Positions 25,847-36,516 are shown, counted from the first letter of the stretch. The stretch is 64,000 nucleotides of DNA from Streptomyces tardus (GCF_018101125.2 NZ_JAELVF020000001.1:2546147-2610146), one strand, 5' to 3'. Numbers and translations are program-made. Notes: generated by a model not told the origin, from the sequence alone.

Positions 25847-27061
25847 ATGACGAGCATGGGGCGTTCAGACGGTACGGACCGTGGCGACTTCGAGAGCAGT
25901 TCCTCCCGGGGGAAGGGCGCGGGGAAGGGTGCGGACCTCGTCGACTGGGACCTCGCGGTCGCGACCGCGACGCGTCTGGTGAAGTCCGGCCCCGAGGTCG
26001 ACCGGACCGAGGCGCGTGCCGTCGTCGCCGAGCTCCGTCGGCACGCCAAGTCCTCCGAGGCCCACGTGCGCGGCTTCACCGGGCTCGTACCGGTCGGCAC
26101 CGCCGGGGACACCCCGGTGCTGGTGGTCGACCGGGCCGGCTGGATCAAGGCCAACGTGGCCAGCTTCCGCGAGCTGCTGACCCCGATGCTGGAGAAGATG
26201 CGGGCCAAGCGCACCGCGGTGCCGGGCGGGGCGCTCATCGGCTCGCTCGGCGGGAAGATCACCGGCGTGGAGGTGGGCATGCTGCTCTCCTTCATGGCCT
26301 CCCGGGTGCTCGGCCAGTACGAGACCTTCGCCCCCTCCTCGGGCGACCTGCCGGGTTCGCGCGGCGGCCGGCTGCTGCTCGTCGCACCCAACATCGTCCA
26401 TGTGGAGCGCGAACTCGACGTGGATCCGCACGACTTCAGGCTCTGGGTGAGCCTGCACGAGGAGACGCACCGCACCCAGTTCACCGCCGTGCCGTGGCTG
26501 AAGGACCATCTGGAGGGCGAGATCCAGTCGTTCCTCGGCGAGACGGACGTCGACCCCTCGATGCTGCTGGAGCGGCTGCGGGAGGTCGCCCAGAGCGTCA
26601 CCGGCGCGCGGCCCGACTCCGAGCGCGGGGAGAACGGCGGGAACACCACGGGTGGCGACAGCGGCCGGGGCATCGCCGAGCTGCTGCAGACACCCGCCCA
26701 GCGCGAGATCCTCGACCGCCTCACCGCGGTGATGTCGCTCCTGGAGGGGCACGCGGACTACGTGATGGACGGCGTCGGGCCCGAGGTGGTGCCCTCGGTG
26801 GCGGAGATCAGGGAGAAGTTCCAGAAGCGGCGCCAGGCGGGCGCGGGCCGACTCGACCAGGCGTTGCGCAAACTCCTGGGCCTGGACGCCAAGTTGCGGC
26901 AGTACAAGGAGGGCGAGCGGTTCGTCAGCGCCGTGGTCGGGGAGGTCGGCATGGACGGTTTCAACAAAGTGTGGACCTCGCCCAACACCCTGCCGACCCA
27001 GACGGAGATCGCCGATCCGCGCGAGTGGGTCGCCAGAGTGCACCGTACGGCTGATTCCTGA
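25847..27061 (+). CDS. Zinc-metalloprotease-like DUF2342 protein
   Basis: 404 residues; DUF2342 ('coenzyme F420 biosynthesis-associated') family. HExxH at 204-208 (SLHEETHRTQF) with conserved VDWDLAVATATRLV at the start, LLLVAPNIVHVERELDVDPHDF, and EGHADYVMDGVG downstream supplying a further acidic ligand. A low-complexity insert (SERGENGGNTTGGDSGRG) lies mid-domain. ATG 25847 is 6 nt after TACCGT with no Shine-Dalgarno: probably leaderless. Upstream of tilS as in other actinobacteria; substrate unknown. Confidence 0.86.
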   Translation: MTSMGRSDGTDRGDFESSSSRGKGAGKGADLVDWDLAVATATRLVKSGPEVDRTEARAVVAELRRHAKSSEAHVRGFTGLVPVGTAGDTPVLVVDRAGWIKANVASFRELLTPMLEKMRAKRTAVPGGALIGSLGGKITGVEVGMLLSFMASRVLGQYETFAPSSGDLPGSRGGRLLLVAPNIVHVERELDVDPHDFRLWVSLHEETHRTQFTAVPWLKDHLEGEIQSFLGETDVDPSMLLERLREVAQSVTGARPDSERGENGGNTTGGDSGRGIAELLQTPAQREILDRLTAVMSLLEGHADYVMDGVGPEVVPSVAEIREKFQKRRQAGAGRLDQALRKLLGLDAKLRQYKEGERFVSAVVGEVGMDGFNKVWTSPNTLPTQTEIADPREWVARVHRTADS

Positions 27062-27335
27062 GCCGGTACGCCCCGGGAATCACTCTTCCGAGGGACCGTG
27101 GTCCGTGCAGGGCGCATGCGATGCTCTGAGCAGCCTTCGACCTCTGTCACCATCATCGCACTCAGTGTGACGGAGTTGTCGGGTTCTGCCGCGACGTCCG
27201 CGTCGCGCCGAGCCGACATCGCACACAGCAGAGAGCCCGGCGGGCAGCCCTGGCAGCCGCCGCGGGAGCGCCGTTGCTCAGCCGAGCAGCCGGCCGGGCC
27301 TCTCGACCCAGCAACTCTGAGGAAGTGGAACGGAC

Positions 27336-28538
27336 ATGGGTCCTCACCCCGCGGTCGCCGCGATACGTCTGGCGGTCCGCCGCGCACTGCGTGACGTCCT
27401 CGCCGACGCCGGCACCGAGCCGGGCACCGTCAGCCCGAGCACCGGGCACGCCGGCAACGCCGCCCTGAACGAGCCCGGCACCCGCCGCCCGGGCCCGCGG
27501 CGCTCGGCCCACGACCGGCCGCCCCTCGTGCTCGCCGCCTGCTCCGGCGGCGCGGACTCGATGGCGCTCGCCTCCGCGCTCGCCTTCGAGGCGTCCCGCA
27601 GCGGAGTGCGCGCGGGCGGGGTGACCGTCGACCACGGCCTCCAGGAGGGCTCCGCCGGCCGTGCCGAGGAAGTGAGCGCCCGGCTGCGGGAGTTGGGGCT
27701 CGACCCGGTGGAGTGCGTACGGGTGCGCGTCGGGGGCGACGGCGGGCCCGAGGCAGCCGCCCGCACCGCCCGCTACACCGCGCTCGACGAGGTGGCCGGC
27801 AGACTCGGCGCCAGCGCCGTACTGCTCGGCCACACCCGCGACGACCAGGCGGAGACCGTGCTCCTCGGGCTCGCCCGCGGCTCCGGCACCCGCTCGCTGT
27901 CCGGGATGGCGGCCTGTACCGGTTCGATCGTCGCGGTGCCGGGGCCCGGCACCCTCTCCGGCCCGGCCGCCGCCCCCGCCGATCCGGCCGAGGTGCTGAG
28001 CCGCTACCGCAGGCCCTTCCTCGGCATCGACCGCCAGACGACGCGCACGTCCTGCATGGAGCAGGCCCTGCCGGTCTGGGACGACCCGCACAACTCCGAT
28101 CCCGCGTACACCCGTTCACGGGTCCGGCACGAGGCGCTGCCGGTGCTGGAGAAGGCGCTCGGCAAGGGTGTCGTCGAGGCGCTCGCCCGTACCGCGCAGC
28201 TCGCCCGCGACGACGCCGACGCCCTGGACGCCTGGGCCGCCGAGGCGGAGCGCTCCGTGCGGGTGCCGGAGCAGGGCGGCCTTCCGGCCGGCGCACGGCC
28301 CCGGATCGGTCTGGACGTCGGCCGTCTCGCGGTGCTGCCGCCCGCGGTGCGCCGCAGGGTGCTGCGCCGCGCCGCCGTCGAAGCGGGCGCTCCCGCCGGG
28401 TCGTTGTTCGCCCGGCACCTCGAGGAGGCCGACCGGCTGATCACCGCCTGGCGCGGGCAGCGGGCCATCAACCTGCCCGGGCGCGTCGAGGCCGGGCGTA
28501 CGGGTGGCACACTGTTCCTTCGGCAGAGCGACGTGTGA
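27336..28538 (+). CDS. tilS: tRNA(Ile)-lysidine synthetase
   Basis: 400 residues. The PP-loop is SGGADS at 70-75 ([15 protein letters not shown]), then [30 protein letters not shown], and the family signature [21 protein letters not shown]; a short C-terminal domain follows. Converts the wobble cytidine of tRNA-Ile(CAU) to lysidine using ATP. An N-terminal extension of ~55 residues, rich in Gly/Thr/Pro, is longer than usual. The hpt start is 38 bp after its stop; the two genes and ftsH form the conserved tilS-hpt-ftsH block. Confidence 0.94.
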   Translation: MGPHPAVAAIRLAVRRALRDVLADAGTEPGTVSPSTGHAGNAALNEPGTRRPGPRRSAHDRPPLVLAACSGGADSMALASALAFEASRSGVRAGGVTVDHGLQEGSAGRAEEVSARLRELGLDPVECVRVRVGGDGGPEAAARTARYTALDEVAGRLGASAVLLGHTRDDQAETVLLGLARGSGTRSLSGMAACTGSIVAVPGPGTLSGPAAAPADPAEVLSRYRRPFLGIDRQTTRTSCMEQALPVWDDPHNSDPAYTRSRVRHEALPVLEKALGKGVVEALARTAQLARDDADALDAWAAEAERSVRVPEQGGLPAGARPRIGLDVGRLAVLPPAVRRRVLRRAAVEAGAPAGSLFARHLEEADRLITAWRGQRAINLPGRVEAGRTGGTLFLRQSDV

Positions 28539-28575
28539 GCGCGCACCGGCGATCGAGCGAGAGCAGCTGCAGAGC

Positions 28576-29130
28576 GTGAATGAGAAGGACATGGGCACCG
28601 ACCTCAAGTCGGTCCTGATCACCAAGGAAGAGATCGACGCGAAGCTGGCCGAGCTGGCCGCGAAGATCGACGCGGAGTACGCGGGCCGGGACCTGCTGAT
28701 CGTCGGTGTCCTCAAGGGCGCGGTGATGGTGATGGCCGACCTCGCCAGGGCCCTGTCCGGCAACGTCACCATGGACTGGATGGCGGTGTCCTCCTACGGC
28801 GCCGGGACCCAGTCCTCCGGTGTGGTGCGGATCCTCAAGGACCTGGACACCGACATCCAGGGCCGGGACGTCCTGATCGTCGAGGACATCATCGACTCGG
28901 GCCTGACCCTGTCCTGGCTGCTGTCCAACCTCGGTTCGAGGGAGCCGGCGTCGCTGAACGTCTGCACCCTGCTGCGCAAGCCGGACGCCGCGAAGGTCGA
29001 ACTCGAGGTCACGTGGGTCGGCTTCGACATCCCGAACGAGTTCGTCGTCGGGTACGGCCTCGACTACGCCGAGAAGTACCGCAACCTGCCCTTCGTCGGC
29101 ACTCTCGCGCCGCACGTCTACGGGGGCTGA
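28576..29130 (+). CDS. hpt: Hypoxanthine phosphoribosyltransferase
   Basis: 184 residues: [36 protein letters not shown], then the PRPP loop [46 protein letters not shown]. Purine salvage from hypoxanthine/guanine and PRPP. GTG 28576 is taken as start; ATG 28591 (MGTDLKSV) is the alternative used in some homologues, but it has AAGGA only 1 nt away. Lies between tilS and ftsH as in most bacteria. Confidence 0.94.
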   Translation: MNEKDMGTDLKSVLITKEEIDAKLAELAAKIDAEYAGRDLLIVGVLKGAVMVMADLARALSGNVTMDWMAVSSYGAGTQSSGVVRILKDLDTDIQGRDVLIVEDIIDSGLTLSWLLSNLGSREPASLNVCTLLRKPDAAKVELEVTWVGFDIPNEFVVGYGLDYAEKYRNLPFVGTLAPHVYGG

Positions 29131-29327
29131 CCGGCATTCGGACACCGGCCGCCCCTGCCGCGCACCGTCCGCGGCCCGGGAACACCGGGCCGATCCCCGC
29201 CGTTGGAGCAGGGGGAGGCCGGTTCACCGTGCCCGGCGACGCCGGGTGACAATGCTGGGGTACCGTCCGAGGGTCGGTTTTTCAACTCACTATGGCAGGA
29301 GGGACGGGGCGTACACGCCTCGTGTGG

Positions 29328-31415
29328 ATGGACGTGAAGCGATACTTCCGTGGGCCAGTCATGTGGATCGTGCTGGCCGTCCTTGCCGTGGTCGTGTTGA
29401 TGCAGGTCGTCAGCTCTTCCGAGGGTGCCAAGACGGTCGACACGGGTCAGGTCGTTCAGGCGATCAACGAGAACAAGGTGAAGTCCGCCAAGCTCACCAC
29501 CGGTGACGAGCAGATCATCGAGGTGCAGCTCAAGGACGGCACCAAGGTCGAGGACAGCGAGCAGATCAAGGCGAGCTACATCGACCAGCAGGGCGTCGAG
29601 CTCGCCCAGACCCTGCAGACCAAGTACCAGGACAAGCAGCTCGCGGACGGCTACACGGTCTCCCCGAAGAAGCAGAACCCGTTCGTCGGGATGCTGCTCT
29701 CGCTGCTTCCGTTCCTGCTGATCATCATCGTCTTCCTGTTTCTGATGAACCAGATGCAGGGCGGCGGTTCCCGGGTGATGAACTTCGGCAAGTCCAAGGC
29801 GAAGCTCATCACCAAGGACACCCCCAAGACGACCTTCGCCGACGTGGCGGGTTCGGACGAGGCGGTCGAGGAGCTCCACGAGATCAAGGAGTTCCTCCAG
29901 GAGCCCGCGAAGTTCCAGGCCGTCGGCGCCAAGATCCCCAAGGGCGTGCTGCTCTACGGCCCGCCCGGCACCGGCAAGACGCTGCTGGCCAGGGCCGTCG
30001 CCGGCGAGGCGGGCGTGCCGTTCTACTCCATCTCCGGCTCGGACTTCGTCGAGATGTTCGTGGGTGTCGGCGCCAGCCGGGTCCGCGACCTCTTCGAGCA
30101 GGCCAAGGCGAACGCCCCGGCCATCGTCTTCGTCGACGAGATCGACGCCGTCGGCCGGCACCGCGGTGCCGGTATGGGCGGCGGCCACGACGAGCGCGAG
30201 CAGACGCTGAACCAGCTGCTCGTCGAGATGGACGGCTTCGACGTCAAGGGCGGCGTCATTCTGATCGCCGCGACCAACCGGCCCGACATCCTGGACCCGG
30301 CGCTGCTGCGTCCCGGTCGCTTCGACCGTCAGATCGCGGTCGACCGCCCGGACATGCAGGGCCGTCTGGAGATCCTGAAGGTTCACCAGAAGGGCAAGCC
30401 GGTCACGCAGGACGTCGACCTCGGCGCCGTCGCGCGGCGTACCCCCGGCTTCACCGGCGCGGACCTCAACAACGTGCTGAACGAGGCGGCGCTGCTGGCC
30501 GCCCGCGGGAACGCCAAGCTCATCGACAACAAGTTCCTGGACGAGGCGATCGACCGGGTCGTGGCCGGACCGCAGAAGCGGACCCGGATCATGAGCGAGA
30601 AGGAGAAGAAGATCACCGCGTACCACGAGGGCGGACACGCCCTGGTCGCGGCGGCCTCTCCCAACTCCGACCCGGTGCACAAGATCACCATCCTGTCCCG
30701 CGGCAGGGCCCTGGGCTACACCATGGTGCTGCCCGAGGAGGACAAGTACTCCACCACGCGGAACGAGATGCTCGACCGCCTGGCGTACATGCTCGGTGGC
30801 CGCGCCGCCGAGGAGCTCGTCTTCCACGACCCGACCACGGGCGCGGCGGACGACATCGACAAGGCGACCTCGACCGCCCGCGCGATGGTCACGCAGTACG
30901 GAATGACCGAGCGCCTGGGCGCGATCAAGTTCGGCACCGACCAGTCCGAGCCCTTCCTGGGCAAGGAGATGTCCCACCAGCGCGACTACTCGGAAGAGGT
31001 CGCGGGGCTGGTGGACGAAGAGGTCAAGAAGCTGATCGAGACCGCGCACAACGAGGCCTGGGAGATCCTGGTCGAGAACCGCGACGTCCTGGACAACCTC
31101 GTGTTGGAGCTCCTGGAGAGGGAGACGCTCAACAAGGAGGAGCTGGAAGTGGTCTTCCGCTCCATCGTGAAGCGTCCGGCCCGCCCCGCGTGGACCGGCT
31201 CCGCCCGCCGTACGCCCTCGACCAGGCCGCCGGTCTCCTCACCGAAGGAGATCTCGCTGGCCAACGGCACGCCCTCGCTGACGAAGGCGCCCGCCGACCA
31301 GGGTGCGCACGGCGGCGGCGCCACCGGTTCGACGCCCGCGGGCGGCGAGGTCCGGCCGCCGGAGAGTGACTTCTCCACCCCGCGCCCGTACGACGAGCCG
31401 CGCGAGGAGCGCTGA
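29328..31415 (+). CDS. ftsH: ATP-dependent zinc metalloprotease FtsH
   Basis: 695 residues. [20 protein letters not shown] is the first membrane helix, a periplasmic-side domain follows, and the second helix is [21 protein letters not shown] domain: Walker A GPPGTGKT from residue 211, [18 protein letters not shown] region [21 protein letters not shown]. Zinc protease motif HEGGH at 433-437. The tail (~70 residues, Pro/Ser/Gly-rich) is disordered, as usual in Streptomyces. ATG 29292 is an alternative start; 29328 gives the canonical N-terminus. Degrades misassembled membrane proteins and some regulators. Confidence 0.96.
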   Translation: MDVKRYFRGPVMWIVLAVLAVVVLMQVVSSSEGAKTVDTGQVVQAINENKVKSAKLTTGDEQIIEVQLKDGTKVEDSEQIKASYIDQQGVELAQTLQTKYQDKQLADGYTVSPKKQNPFVGMLLSLLPFLLIIIVFLFLMNQMQGGGSRVMNFGKSKAKLITKDTPKTTFADVAGSDEAVEELHEIKEFLQEPAKFQAVGAKIPKGVLLYGPPGTGKTLLARAVAGEAGVPFYSISGSDFVEMFVGVGASRVRDLFEQAKANAPAIVFVDEIDAVGRHRGAGMGGGHDEREQTLNQLLVEMDGFDVKGGVILIAATNRPDILDPALLRPGRFDRQIAVDRPDMQGRLEILKVHQKGKPVTQDVDLGAVARRTPGFTGADLNNVLNEAALLAARGNAKLIDNKFLDEAIDRVVAGPQKRTRIMSEKEKKITAYHEGGHALVAAASPNSDPVHKITILSRGRALGYTMVLPEEDKYSTTRNEMLDRLAYMLGGRAAEELVFHDPTTGAADDIDKATSTARAMVTQYGMTERLGAIKFGTDQSEPFLGKEMSHQRDYSEEVAGLVDEEVKKLIETAHNEAWEILVENRDVLDNLVLELLERETLNKEELEVVFRSIVKRPARPAWTGSARRTPSTRPPVSSPKEISLANGTPSLTKAPADQGAHGGGATGSTPAGGEVRPPESDFSTPRPYDEPREER

Positions 31416-31433
31416 GTCCGACCGTGTGCGGCT

Positions 31434-31462
31434 GACCGGCCTCCCTTTCGGGCGGGCCGGTC
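31434..31462 (+). terminator. Hairpin after ftsH
   Basis: GACCGGCC (31434-31441) pairs with GGCCGGTC (31455-31462), 18 nt after the ftsH stop. Confidence 0.55.
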
Positions 31463-31521
31463 GCGCCGCGGTCGACAGCAGCGGACGAGTCGCAGGTCAC
31501 AACGGTCCGGCAGAGCATCGC

Positions 31522-31557
31522 CGCGTCCCTCAGGTCTACGCTGAGGGGCGCGGCTTT
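31522..31557 (+). terminator. Intrinsic terminator-like hairpin upstream of folE
   Basis: CGCGTCCCTCAG (31522-31533) pairs with CTGAGGGGCGCG (31541-31552) with one G-U pair and a 7-nt loop, then GCTTTTG. The T run after the stem is unusual in this genome. Either the distal ftsH terminator or a folE attenuator. Confidence 0.65.
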
Positions 31558-31607
31558 TGCGTGGCGAGCAAGCCATGATCACGCCAGGTACGAGGAACGA
31601 GGCCCCC

Positions 31608-32213
31608 ATGACCGACCCGGTGACGCTCGACGGTGAATCGACGATCGGCGAGTTCGACGAGAAGCGTGCCGCCGACGCGATCCGCGAGCTGCTGATCGCG
31701 GTGGGGGAGGACCCGGACCGCGAGGGGCTGCGCGAGACGCCCGCCCGGGTGGCCCGCGCGTACCAGGAGATATTTGCCGGGCTGCGGCAGCGGCCCGAGG
31801 ACGTGCTGACCACCACCTTCGACCTCGGCCACGACGAGATGGTGCTGGTCAAGGACATCGAGGTGATGAGCTCCTGCGAGCACCACCTGGTGCCCTTCGT
31901 CGGCACGGCCCACGTCGGGTACATTCCGTCCGCCAGCGGCAAGATCACCGGCCTGTCCAAGCTGGCCCGGCTGGTGGACGTCTTCGCGCGGCGCCCGCAG
32001 GTGCAGGAGCGGCTGACCACGCAGATCGCCGACTCGCTGATGCGGATCCTGGAGCCGCGCGGAGTGATCGTCGTCATCGAGTGCGAGCACATGTGCATGA
32101 CGATGCGCGGGGTGCGCAAGCCCGGGGCGAAGACGCTGACCTCCGCGGTCCGCGGGCAGTTGAGGGACGCGGCGACGCGCTCGGAGGCGATGAGCCTCAT
32201 CATGGCCCGCTGA
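31608..32213 (+). CDS. folE: GTP cyclohydrolase I
   Basis: 201 residues: [40 protein letters not shown] (zinc Cys and His), [24 protein letters not shown], and the second zinc Cys in [17 protein letters not shown]. First step of tetrahydrofolate synthesis: GTP to dihydroneopterin triphosphate and formate. ATG 31608 (MTDPVTLD) follows GAGGAACGAGG. Next gene folP has its own promoter-like TAGGGT. Confidence 0.96.
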   Translation: MTDPVTLDGESTIGEFDEKRAADAIRELLIAVGEDPDREGLRETPARVARAYQEIFAGLRQRPEDVLTTTFDLGHDEMVLVKDIEVMSSCEHHLVPFVGTAHVGYIPSASGKITGLSKLARLVDVFARRPQVQERLTTQIADSLMRILEPRGVIVVIECEHMCMTMRGVRKPGAKTLTSAVRGQLRDAATRSEAMSLIMAR

Positions 32214-32276
32214 GCGTCGGGAAATTGCGGCAGCTCCGTGCAAGGGGGCGGTCGTCCGGCCGCCTAGGGTGGGCGT

Positions 32277-33161
32277 ATGAGCGTTGAACGGCGACCACGG
32301 CGTGAAGTGAGCGGCCTGCCCTCGTGGGGCCGGTGCGCGGTGATGGGTGTCGTCAACGTGACGCCCGACTCCTTCTCGGACGGTGGCCGTTTCTTCGACA
32401 CCGCGGCGGCGGTCAAGCACGGAATGGACCTGGTCGGCCGGGGCGCGGATCTGGTGGATGTCGGCGGCGAGTCGACCCGTCCCGGCGCGAGCAGGGTGGA
32501 CGAGGACGAGGAGCTGCGGCGGGTGCTCCCGGTGGTCAGGGGGCTGGTCGGGGAGGGCGTCGTCGTCAGCGTGGACACCATGCGCGCCGTCGTCGCGGAG
32601 CGGGCGGTGGCGGCCGGTGCCCGGCTGGTCAACGACGTCAGCGGCGGCTGGGCGGACGAGCGCATGATCCCGGTGGTGGCCAACGCCGGTGTGCCGTACG
32701 TGGTGATGCACTGGCGCGGGCAGTCCGCCGGGATGAACTCCCGTGCGGTGTACGGCGATGTGGTCTCCGAGGTGATCCAGGAGCTGCGGGTCGCGCTGGA
32801 CCGCGCGGCCGAGGGCGGAATCGCGCTCGATCGAGTGGTTGTCGACCCCGGCCTCGGCTTCGCGAAGGAGGCCGCGCACGATCTCGCACTTGTCGGCGCG
32901 CTCGGCCGGTTGGGGCGCGAGCTCGATCTGCCGATGCTGGTCGCCGCCTCCCGGAAACGTTTCCTGGGACGGGTGCTGGCCGGCCGCCCGGACACGGCCC
33001 CGCCCCCCGCCAGGGAGCGCGACGCCGCCACCGCGGCGGTGACCGCGCTGGCGGCCGGCGACGGGGCCTGGGCGGTACGGGTGCACGAGGTGCGGGCCAG
33101 CGCGGACGCGGTACGGGTGGCCCACGAGGTCCGCCGGGCGACAGCAGAGGGAGCCCAGTGA
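32277..33161 (+). CDS. folP: Dihydropteroate synthase
   Basis: 294 residues: MGVVNVTPDSFSDGG (pterin/diphosphate loop), DLVDVGGESTRPGA, VSVDTMRA, LVNDVSGG, VVMHWRGQ, VVDPGLGFAK and ASRKRFLG are the sulfonamide-target signatures in order. Condenses dihydropterin pyrophosphate with p-aminobenzoate. ATG 32277 is 6 nt after TAGGGT (32265-32270), a leaderless pattern, so it can be expressed apart from folE. The stop overlaps the next GTG. Confidence 0.96.
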   Translation: MSVERRPRREVSGLPSWGRCAVMGVVNVTPDSFSDGGRFFDTAAAVKHGMDLVGRGADLVDVGGESTRPGASRVDEDEELRRVLPVVRGLVGEGVVVSVDTMRAVVAERAVAAGARLVNDVSGGWADERMIPVVANAGVPYVVMHWRGQSAGMNSRAVYGDVVSEVIQELRVALDRAAEGGIALDRVVVDPGLGFAKEAAHDLALVGALGRLGRELDLPMLVAASRKRFLGRVLAGRPDTAPPPARERDAATAAVTALAAGDGAWAVRVHEVRASADAVRVAHEVRRATAEGAQ

Positions 33162-33703
33162 GCAGCGGGCCGGGTACGGACATCGAGGCGGTCGAGGCCG
33201 CCAACACCGGACTCTACGAAGCGTTGGAGCGCGGGGATCTGGAGGCGCTGGAGGAGCGCTGGCTGGACCCGGCGCTGGACGAGGCGCAGGGGGGCGAGCA
33301 CACCGCGGACGCCGACGTCAGCGTGGTGCACCCGGGGTGGCCGGTGCTGACGGGCCGGGGCGAGGTCCTCCGGTCGTACGCGTTGATCATGGCGAGCACC
33401 GAGTACATCCAGTTCTTCCTCACGGATGTCGAGATCTCGGTCCTCGGCGACACCGCGCTGGTCACCTGCACGGAGAACATTCTCAGTGGCGGGCCGGCCG
33501 AGGAGGACGGTTCGGTGGGCCCGCTCGTCGGCGGGCTGGTGGTGGCGACGAACGTCTTCAGGCGTGCCGGGGACGGCACTTGGAAGCTGTGGGCACACCA
33601 CGGCTCTCCGGTGCTCGTCGACCAGGACGACTCGGACGAGGTGGACGAGGAGCCGGAGGACGGCGAAGACACCGCGGGCGGCACGGCGTTCGGCCCGTCC
33701 TGA
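33158..33703 (+). CDS. NTF2/SnoaL-like fold protein
   Basis: 181 residues: an NTF2-like domain (DIEAVEAANTGLYEALERGDLEALEERWLD, VSVVHPGWPVLTGRGEVLRSYALIM, VFRRAGDGTWKLWAHHGSPV) and an acidic tail (DQDDSDEVDEEPEDGEDTAGG). GTGA overlap with folP: translationally coupled. Seen between folP and folB in many Streptomyces; enzymatic role unknown. Confidence 0.85.
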   Translation: MSSGPGTDIEAVEAANTGLYEALERGDLEALEERWLDPALDEAQGGEHTADADVSVVHPGWPVLTGRGEVLRSYALIMASTEYIQFFLTDVEISVLGDTALVTCTENILSGGPAEEDGSVGPLVGGLVVATNVFRRAGDGTWKLWAHHGSPVLVDQDDSDEVDEEPEDGEDTAGGTAFGPS

Positions 33704-33990
33704 CCGGGCGCCGTTGTCGGGCCGGGCAAGCGTGGAATTCGGCACTCCCCGTCAGTCTTGACGCGATGTGGTCACTCGTCGGAGTGTGTGGCGGGGAATG
33801 GATGAGTGTCCCCAACTGCTGCTGGGTAAGCGGGTTTCGCTGATGGAGTCGGTGCCGCCGTACCGGACGTACGGGCGGTGGCCACCCCCGAGAGCGAGCG
33901 CGTTCAGCGTGCGTGGGTAGATTCGGGCGCGCGGCTCGCGCGCGCCGGCGCCCGCACGGATCCACAACTGACGACAGGGAGTGATGCGCG

Positions 33991-34347
33991 ATGGACCGAG
34001 TCGCGGTGCGCGGCCTGAGAGCCACGGGGCATCACGGTGTCTTCGCCCACGAGCGCGAGGAGGGCCAGGTGTTCGTCGTGGACGTGGAGCTGGGTGTGGA
34101 CACCCGGGCCGCGGCGGCCGACGACGATCTGGCGCTCACCGTCCACTACGGGGAGGTGGCCGAGGAGGTCGTCGCCGTGGTGACGGGCGAGCCCGTCGAC
34201 CTCATCGAGACCCTGGCGCAGCGGATCGCCGACCAGTGCCTGACGCATCGGGCGGTACAGGAGGTCGAGGTCGTCGTGCACAAGCCCCACGCCCCGATCA
34301 CCGTGCCTTTCGACGATGTGACCCTCACGATCAAGCGGAGCCGATGA
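33991..34347 (+). CDS. folB: Dihydroneopterin aldolase
   Basis: 118 residues: VAVRGLRATGHHGVFAHEREEGQVFVVDVELGVD with the conserved Glu and Tyr/His region (ALTVHYGEVAEEVV), and VHKPHAPITVPFDDV near the end. Cleaves dihydroneopterin to hydroxymethyl-dihydropterin. The 287-bp gap before it contains TAGATT (33918-33923), a possible -10. Overlaps folK by ATGA. Confidence 0.94.
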   Translation: MDRVAVRGLRATGHHGVFAHEREEGQVFVVDVELGVDTRAAAADDDLALTVHYGEVAEEVVAVVTGEPVDLIETLAQRIADQCLTHRAVQEVEVVVHKPHAPITVPFDDVTLTIKRSR

Positions 34348-34952
34348 TGACACCGAACAGTGACCCGACCGTGCAGCCGGTGCCCGCTTCGGTGGTCCAC
34401 CAGGTCGATGCCGCCGACAGCACCCTGCACAACCCCAAGTACGCCGTGATCTCCATCGGCAGCAATCTCGGCAACCGCCTGGAGACCCTGCAGGGCGCGG
34501 TCGACGCGCTGGAGGACACGCCGGGTCTGCGGGTGAAGGCGGTCTCGCCGGTCTACGAGACCGAGCCGTGGGGCGTCGAACCGGACACCCAGCCCTCGTA
34601 CTTCAACGCGGTGGTGCTGATCAAAACCACTCTGCCGCCCGCCTCGCTGCTGGAGCGGGGGCATGCCATCGAAGAGGCGTTCGAGCGGGTGCGGGACGAG
34701 CGCTGGGGCCCGCGCACGATCGATGTGGACATCGTCTCGTACCAGGACGTCGTCCAGTCCGACCCGGGTCTGGAGCTTCCGCACCCGCGCGCGCACGAGC
34801 GGGCCTTCGTACTGATCCCGTGGCACGATGTGGACCCGTCCGGGACGGTGCCGGGGCGCGGCTCGATCGTCGAGCTGCTCGCCGAGATCGACGAGGACAA
34901 CCAGGGCGAGGTCGTGGTGCGCGAGGACCTGGAACTCGTGCTGCCCGACTAG
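34344..34952 (+). CDS. folK: Hydroxymethyl-dihydropterin pyrophosphokinase
   Basis: 202 residues: an N-terminal extension of ~30 residues, then AVISIGSNLGNRLETLQGAVDAL, SPVYETEPWGV, YFNAVVLIKTTLPP, RDERWGPRTIDVDIVSY and LELPHPRAHERAFVLIPW, the HPPK signatures. ATP-dependent pyrophosphorylation that makes the FolP substrate. Translationally coupled to folB. Confidence 0.95.
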   Translation: MMTPNSDPTVQPVPASVVHQVDAADSTLHNPKYAVISIGSNLGNRLETLQGAVDALEDTPGLRVKAVSPVYETEPWGVEPDTQPSYFNAVVLIKTTLPPASLLERGHAIEEAFERVRDERWGPRTIDVDIVSYQDVVQSDPGLELPHPRAHERAFVLIPWHDVDPSGTVPGRGSIVELLAEIDEDNQGEVVVREDLELVLPD

Positions 34953-35074
34953 TCGTTGGCAGTGGGGCATGGCATGGCTGGGCAGGACGAAAGGGCGGTC
35001 TGCCGAGAGGGTGCGCGCGGCAGGTGTCGCGCGGCCCGGTGAGCGCCGGCAGGGCACAGGACACTGAGGGCATC

Positions 35075-35563
35075 GTGAAGCAGCTGCGTATCGGGACACT
35101 TGCGGGCATCTTCGCCGTCAGCGGCGTGCTGTGCTGGTCCGGATCCCGGCTGTGGGACCAGCTGGGCACCCTGCCCGCGGTTCCGCTGCTGGCGCCGGTG
35201 GTGCTGACGCTGATCGCCGCGGTGCTGCTGGCGACGGCCGTCTCGCTGCGGTCGCGGCTGCGGGCGCAGCGCGAGCGCCGCCCGGTGGGCAAGCCGGTGG
35301 AGCCGATGATGGCGGCGCGAGCGGTGGTGTTCGGGCAGGCGAGTGCGCTGGTGGCGGCGCTGATCGGCGGCGTGTACGGCGGAGCGGGGCTCTTCGTGGT
35401 CACTTCGCATCTGGCGGATGTGCCGGCCCGGCGCGAACAGGCGCTGTACGCCGCGCTGTCGGTGGTCGCCGCGGTCGCGCTGATGGCGGTGGCGGTGTGG
35501 CTGGAGCGGATCTGCCGGCTTCCGGAGGACGAGGAGTCCGGCCCGGAGGGCGCGGCGGCGTAA
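35075..35563 (+). CDS. DUF3180 membrane protein
   Basis: 162 residues with four membrane helices (LAGIFAVSGVLCWSGSRLW, LLAPVVLTLIAAVLLATAV, AVVFGQASALVAALIGGVYGG, LYAALSVVAAVALMAVAVWL) and an acidic C-terminus. DUF3180 follows folK in many actinobacteria. GTG 35075 has GAGGG 4 nt upstream. Function unknown. Confidence 0.88.
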   Translation: MKQLRIGTLAGIFAVSGVLCWSGSRLWDQLGTLPAVPLLAPVVLTLIAAVLLATAVSLRSRLRAQRERRPVGKPVEPMMAARAVVFGQASALVAALIGGVYGGAGLFVVTSHLADVPARREQALYAALSVVAAVALMAVAVWLERICRLPEDEESGPEGAAA

Positions 35564-35755
35564 CACCGCCCGAAGGCGCGTACGGGCGGCACCGCCCGGT
35601 GGCGCGTACGGCGCGGTGCCGTCGGGGGAGCTCAACCGTGGGGCGCGTACGGACGCCCTGCCGGAGCCGGCCGGGTTGTCAGGGCCGCAACTCCGGGTCT
35701 GGCCGGGGCTGGTCGGGTCTGGCCGGGGCTGTCCGGGCCGCAGCCCGGGGCCTGT

Positions 35756-36295
35756 TCAGCGGGCGGCGGTCCGGTCGGACTCCAGGGCGAGCAGATGGCG
35801 CTTGCGGGGGAGCCCGCCGCCGTAGCCGGTGAGGTTGCCGTTGCCGGCGATGACGCGGTGGCAGGGGACGATGATGCTGATCGGGTTCCTGCCGTTGGCC
35901 ATGCCGACCGCGCGGGAGGCCGAGGGGCGGCCGATCCGGGCCGCCAGTTCGCCGTAGGACTCGGTGCGGCCGTACGGGATGTCCTGCAGCGCGCTCCAGA
36001 CGGTGCGCTGGAACTCGGTGCCCTCCATCGCCAACGGCACGGTGAAGCCGGTGCGTTCGCCCGCGAAGTACTCGGCGAGCTGCTGCGCCGCCGGGCCGAA
36101 GCCGTCCGGATCCGGTGCGCCGAAGGTCTCCCGGGCGGGGAGGTGGCGCTGGTCCTCCATGTAGACGCCGCAGAGCACACCGTCCGTGGCGACCAGGGTC
36201 AGTGGCCCGATCGGGCTCTCCACGACGGTGTGCGTACGACGTGCGGTGCCGGCGGTTGCGGCGGCGGTCGAGGCGGGTGCGGCTGTGGTGCTCAT
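35756..36295 (-). CDS. ogt: Methylated-DNA-protein-cysteine methyltransferase
   Basis: 179 residues: TEFQRTVWSALQDIPYGRTESYGELAARIGRPSASRAVGMANGRNPISIIVPCHRVI, with the acceptor Cys145 in PCHRV and the RAV helix-turn-helix Arg. Repairs O6-alkylguanine by transferring the alkyl group to itself. ATG 36295 lies 6 nt after CATACT (minus strand), suggesting a leaderless message. Stand-alone gene. Confidence 0.94.
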   Translation of the reverse strand: MSTTAAPASTAAATAGTARRTHTVVESPIGPLTLVATDGVLCGVYMEDQRHLPARETFGAPDPDGFGPAAQQLAEYFAGERTGFTVPLAMEGTEFQRTVWSALQDIPYGRTESYGELAARIGRPSASRAVGMANGRNPISIIVPCHRVIAGNGNLTGYGGGLPRKRHLLALESDRTAAR

Positions 36296-36516
36296 ACGTC
36301 GAGTATGGCGCTCACGCAGGGCTGCGCTGGCGGAAATGCGACACCGAGGAGGACGCACCCCCGTGCGCGCCGGCGCCCGTGCGGGGCCGCGCCCGCGCGG
36401 GGCCCTCGGTGCAGGACACCCGCGGCCCCGGAGCCTCCGGCCTCGGACACCGGCGGCCTCGGGGCCGGGTCTCGGAGTACGCCGTCCCCGGATCTCGCGT
36501 CGGCCCCGGATCGCGT

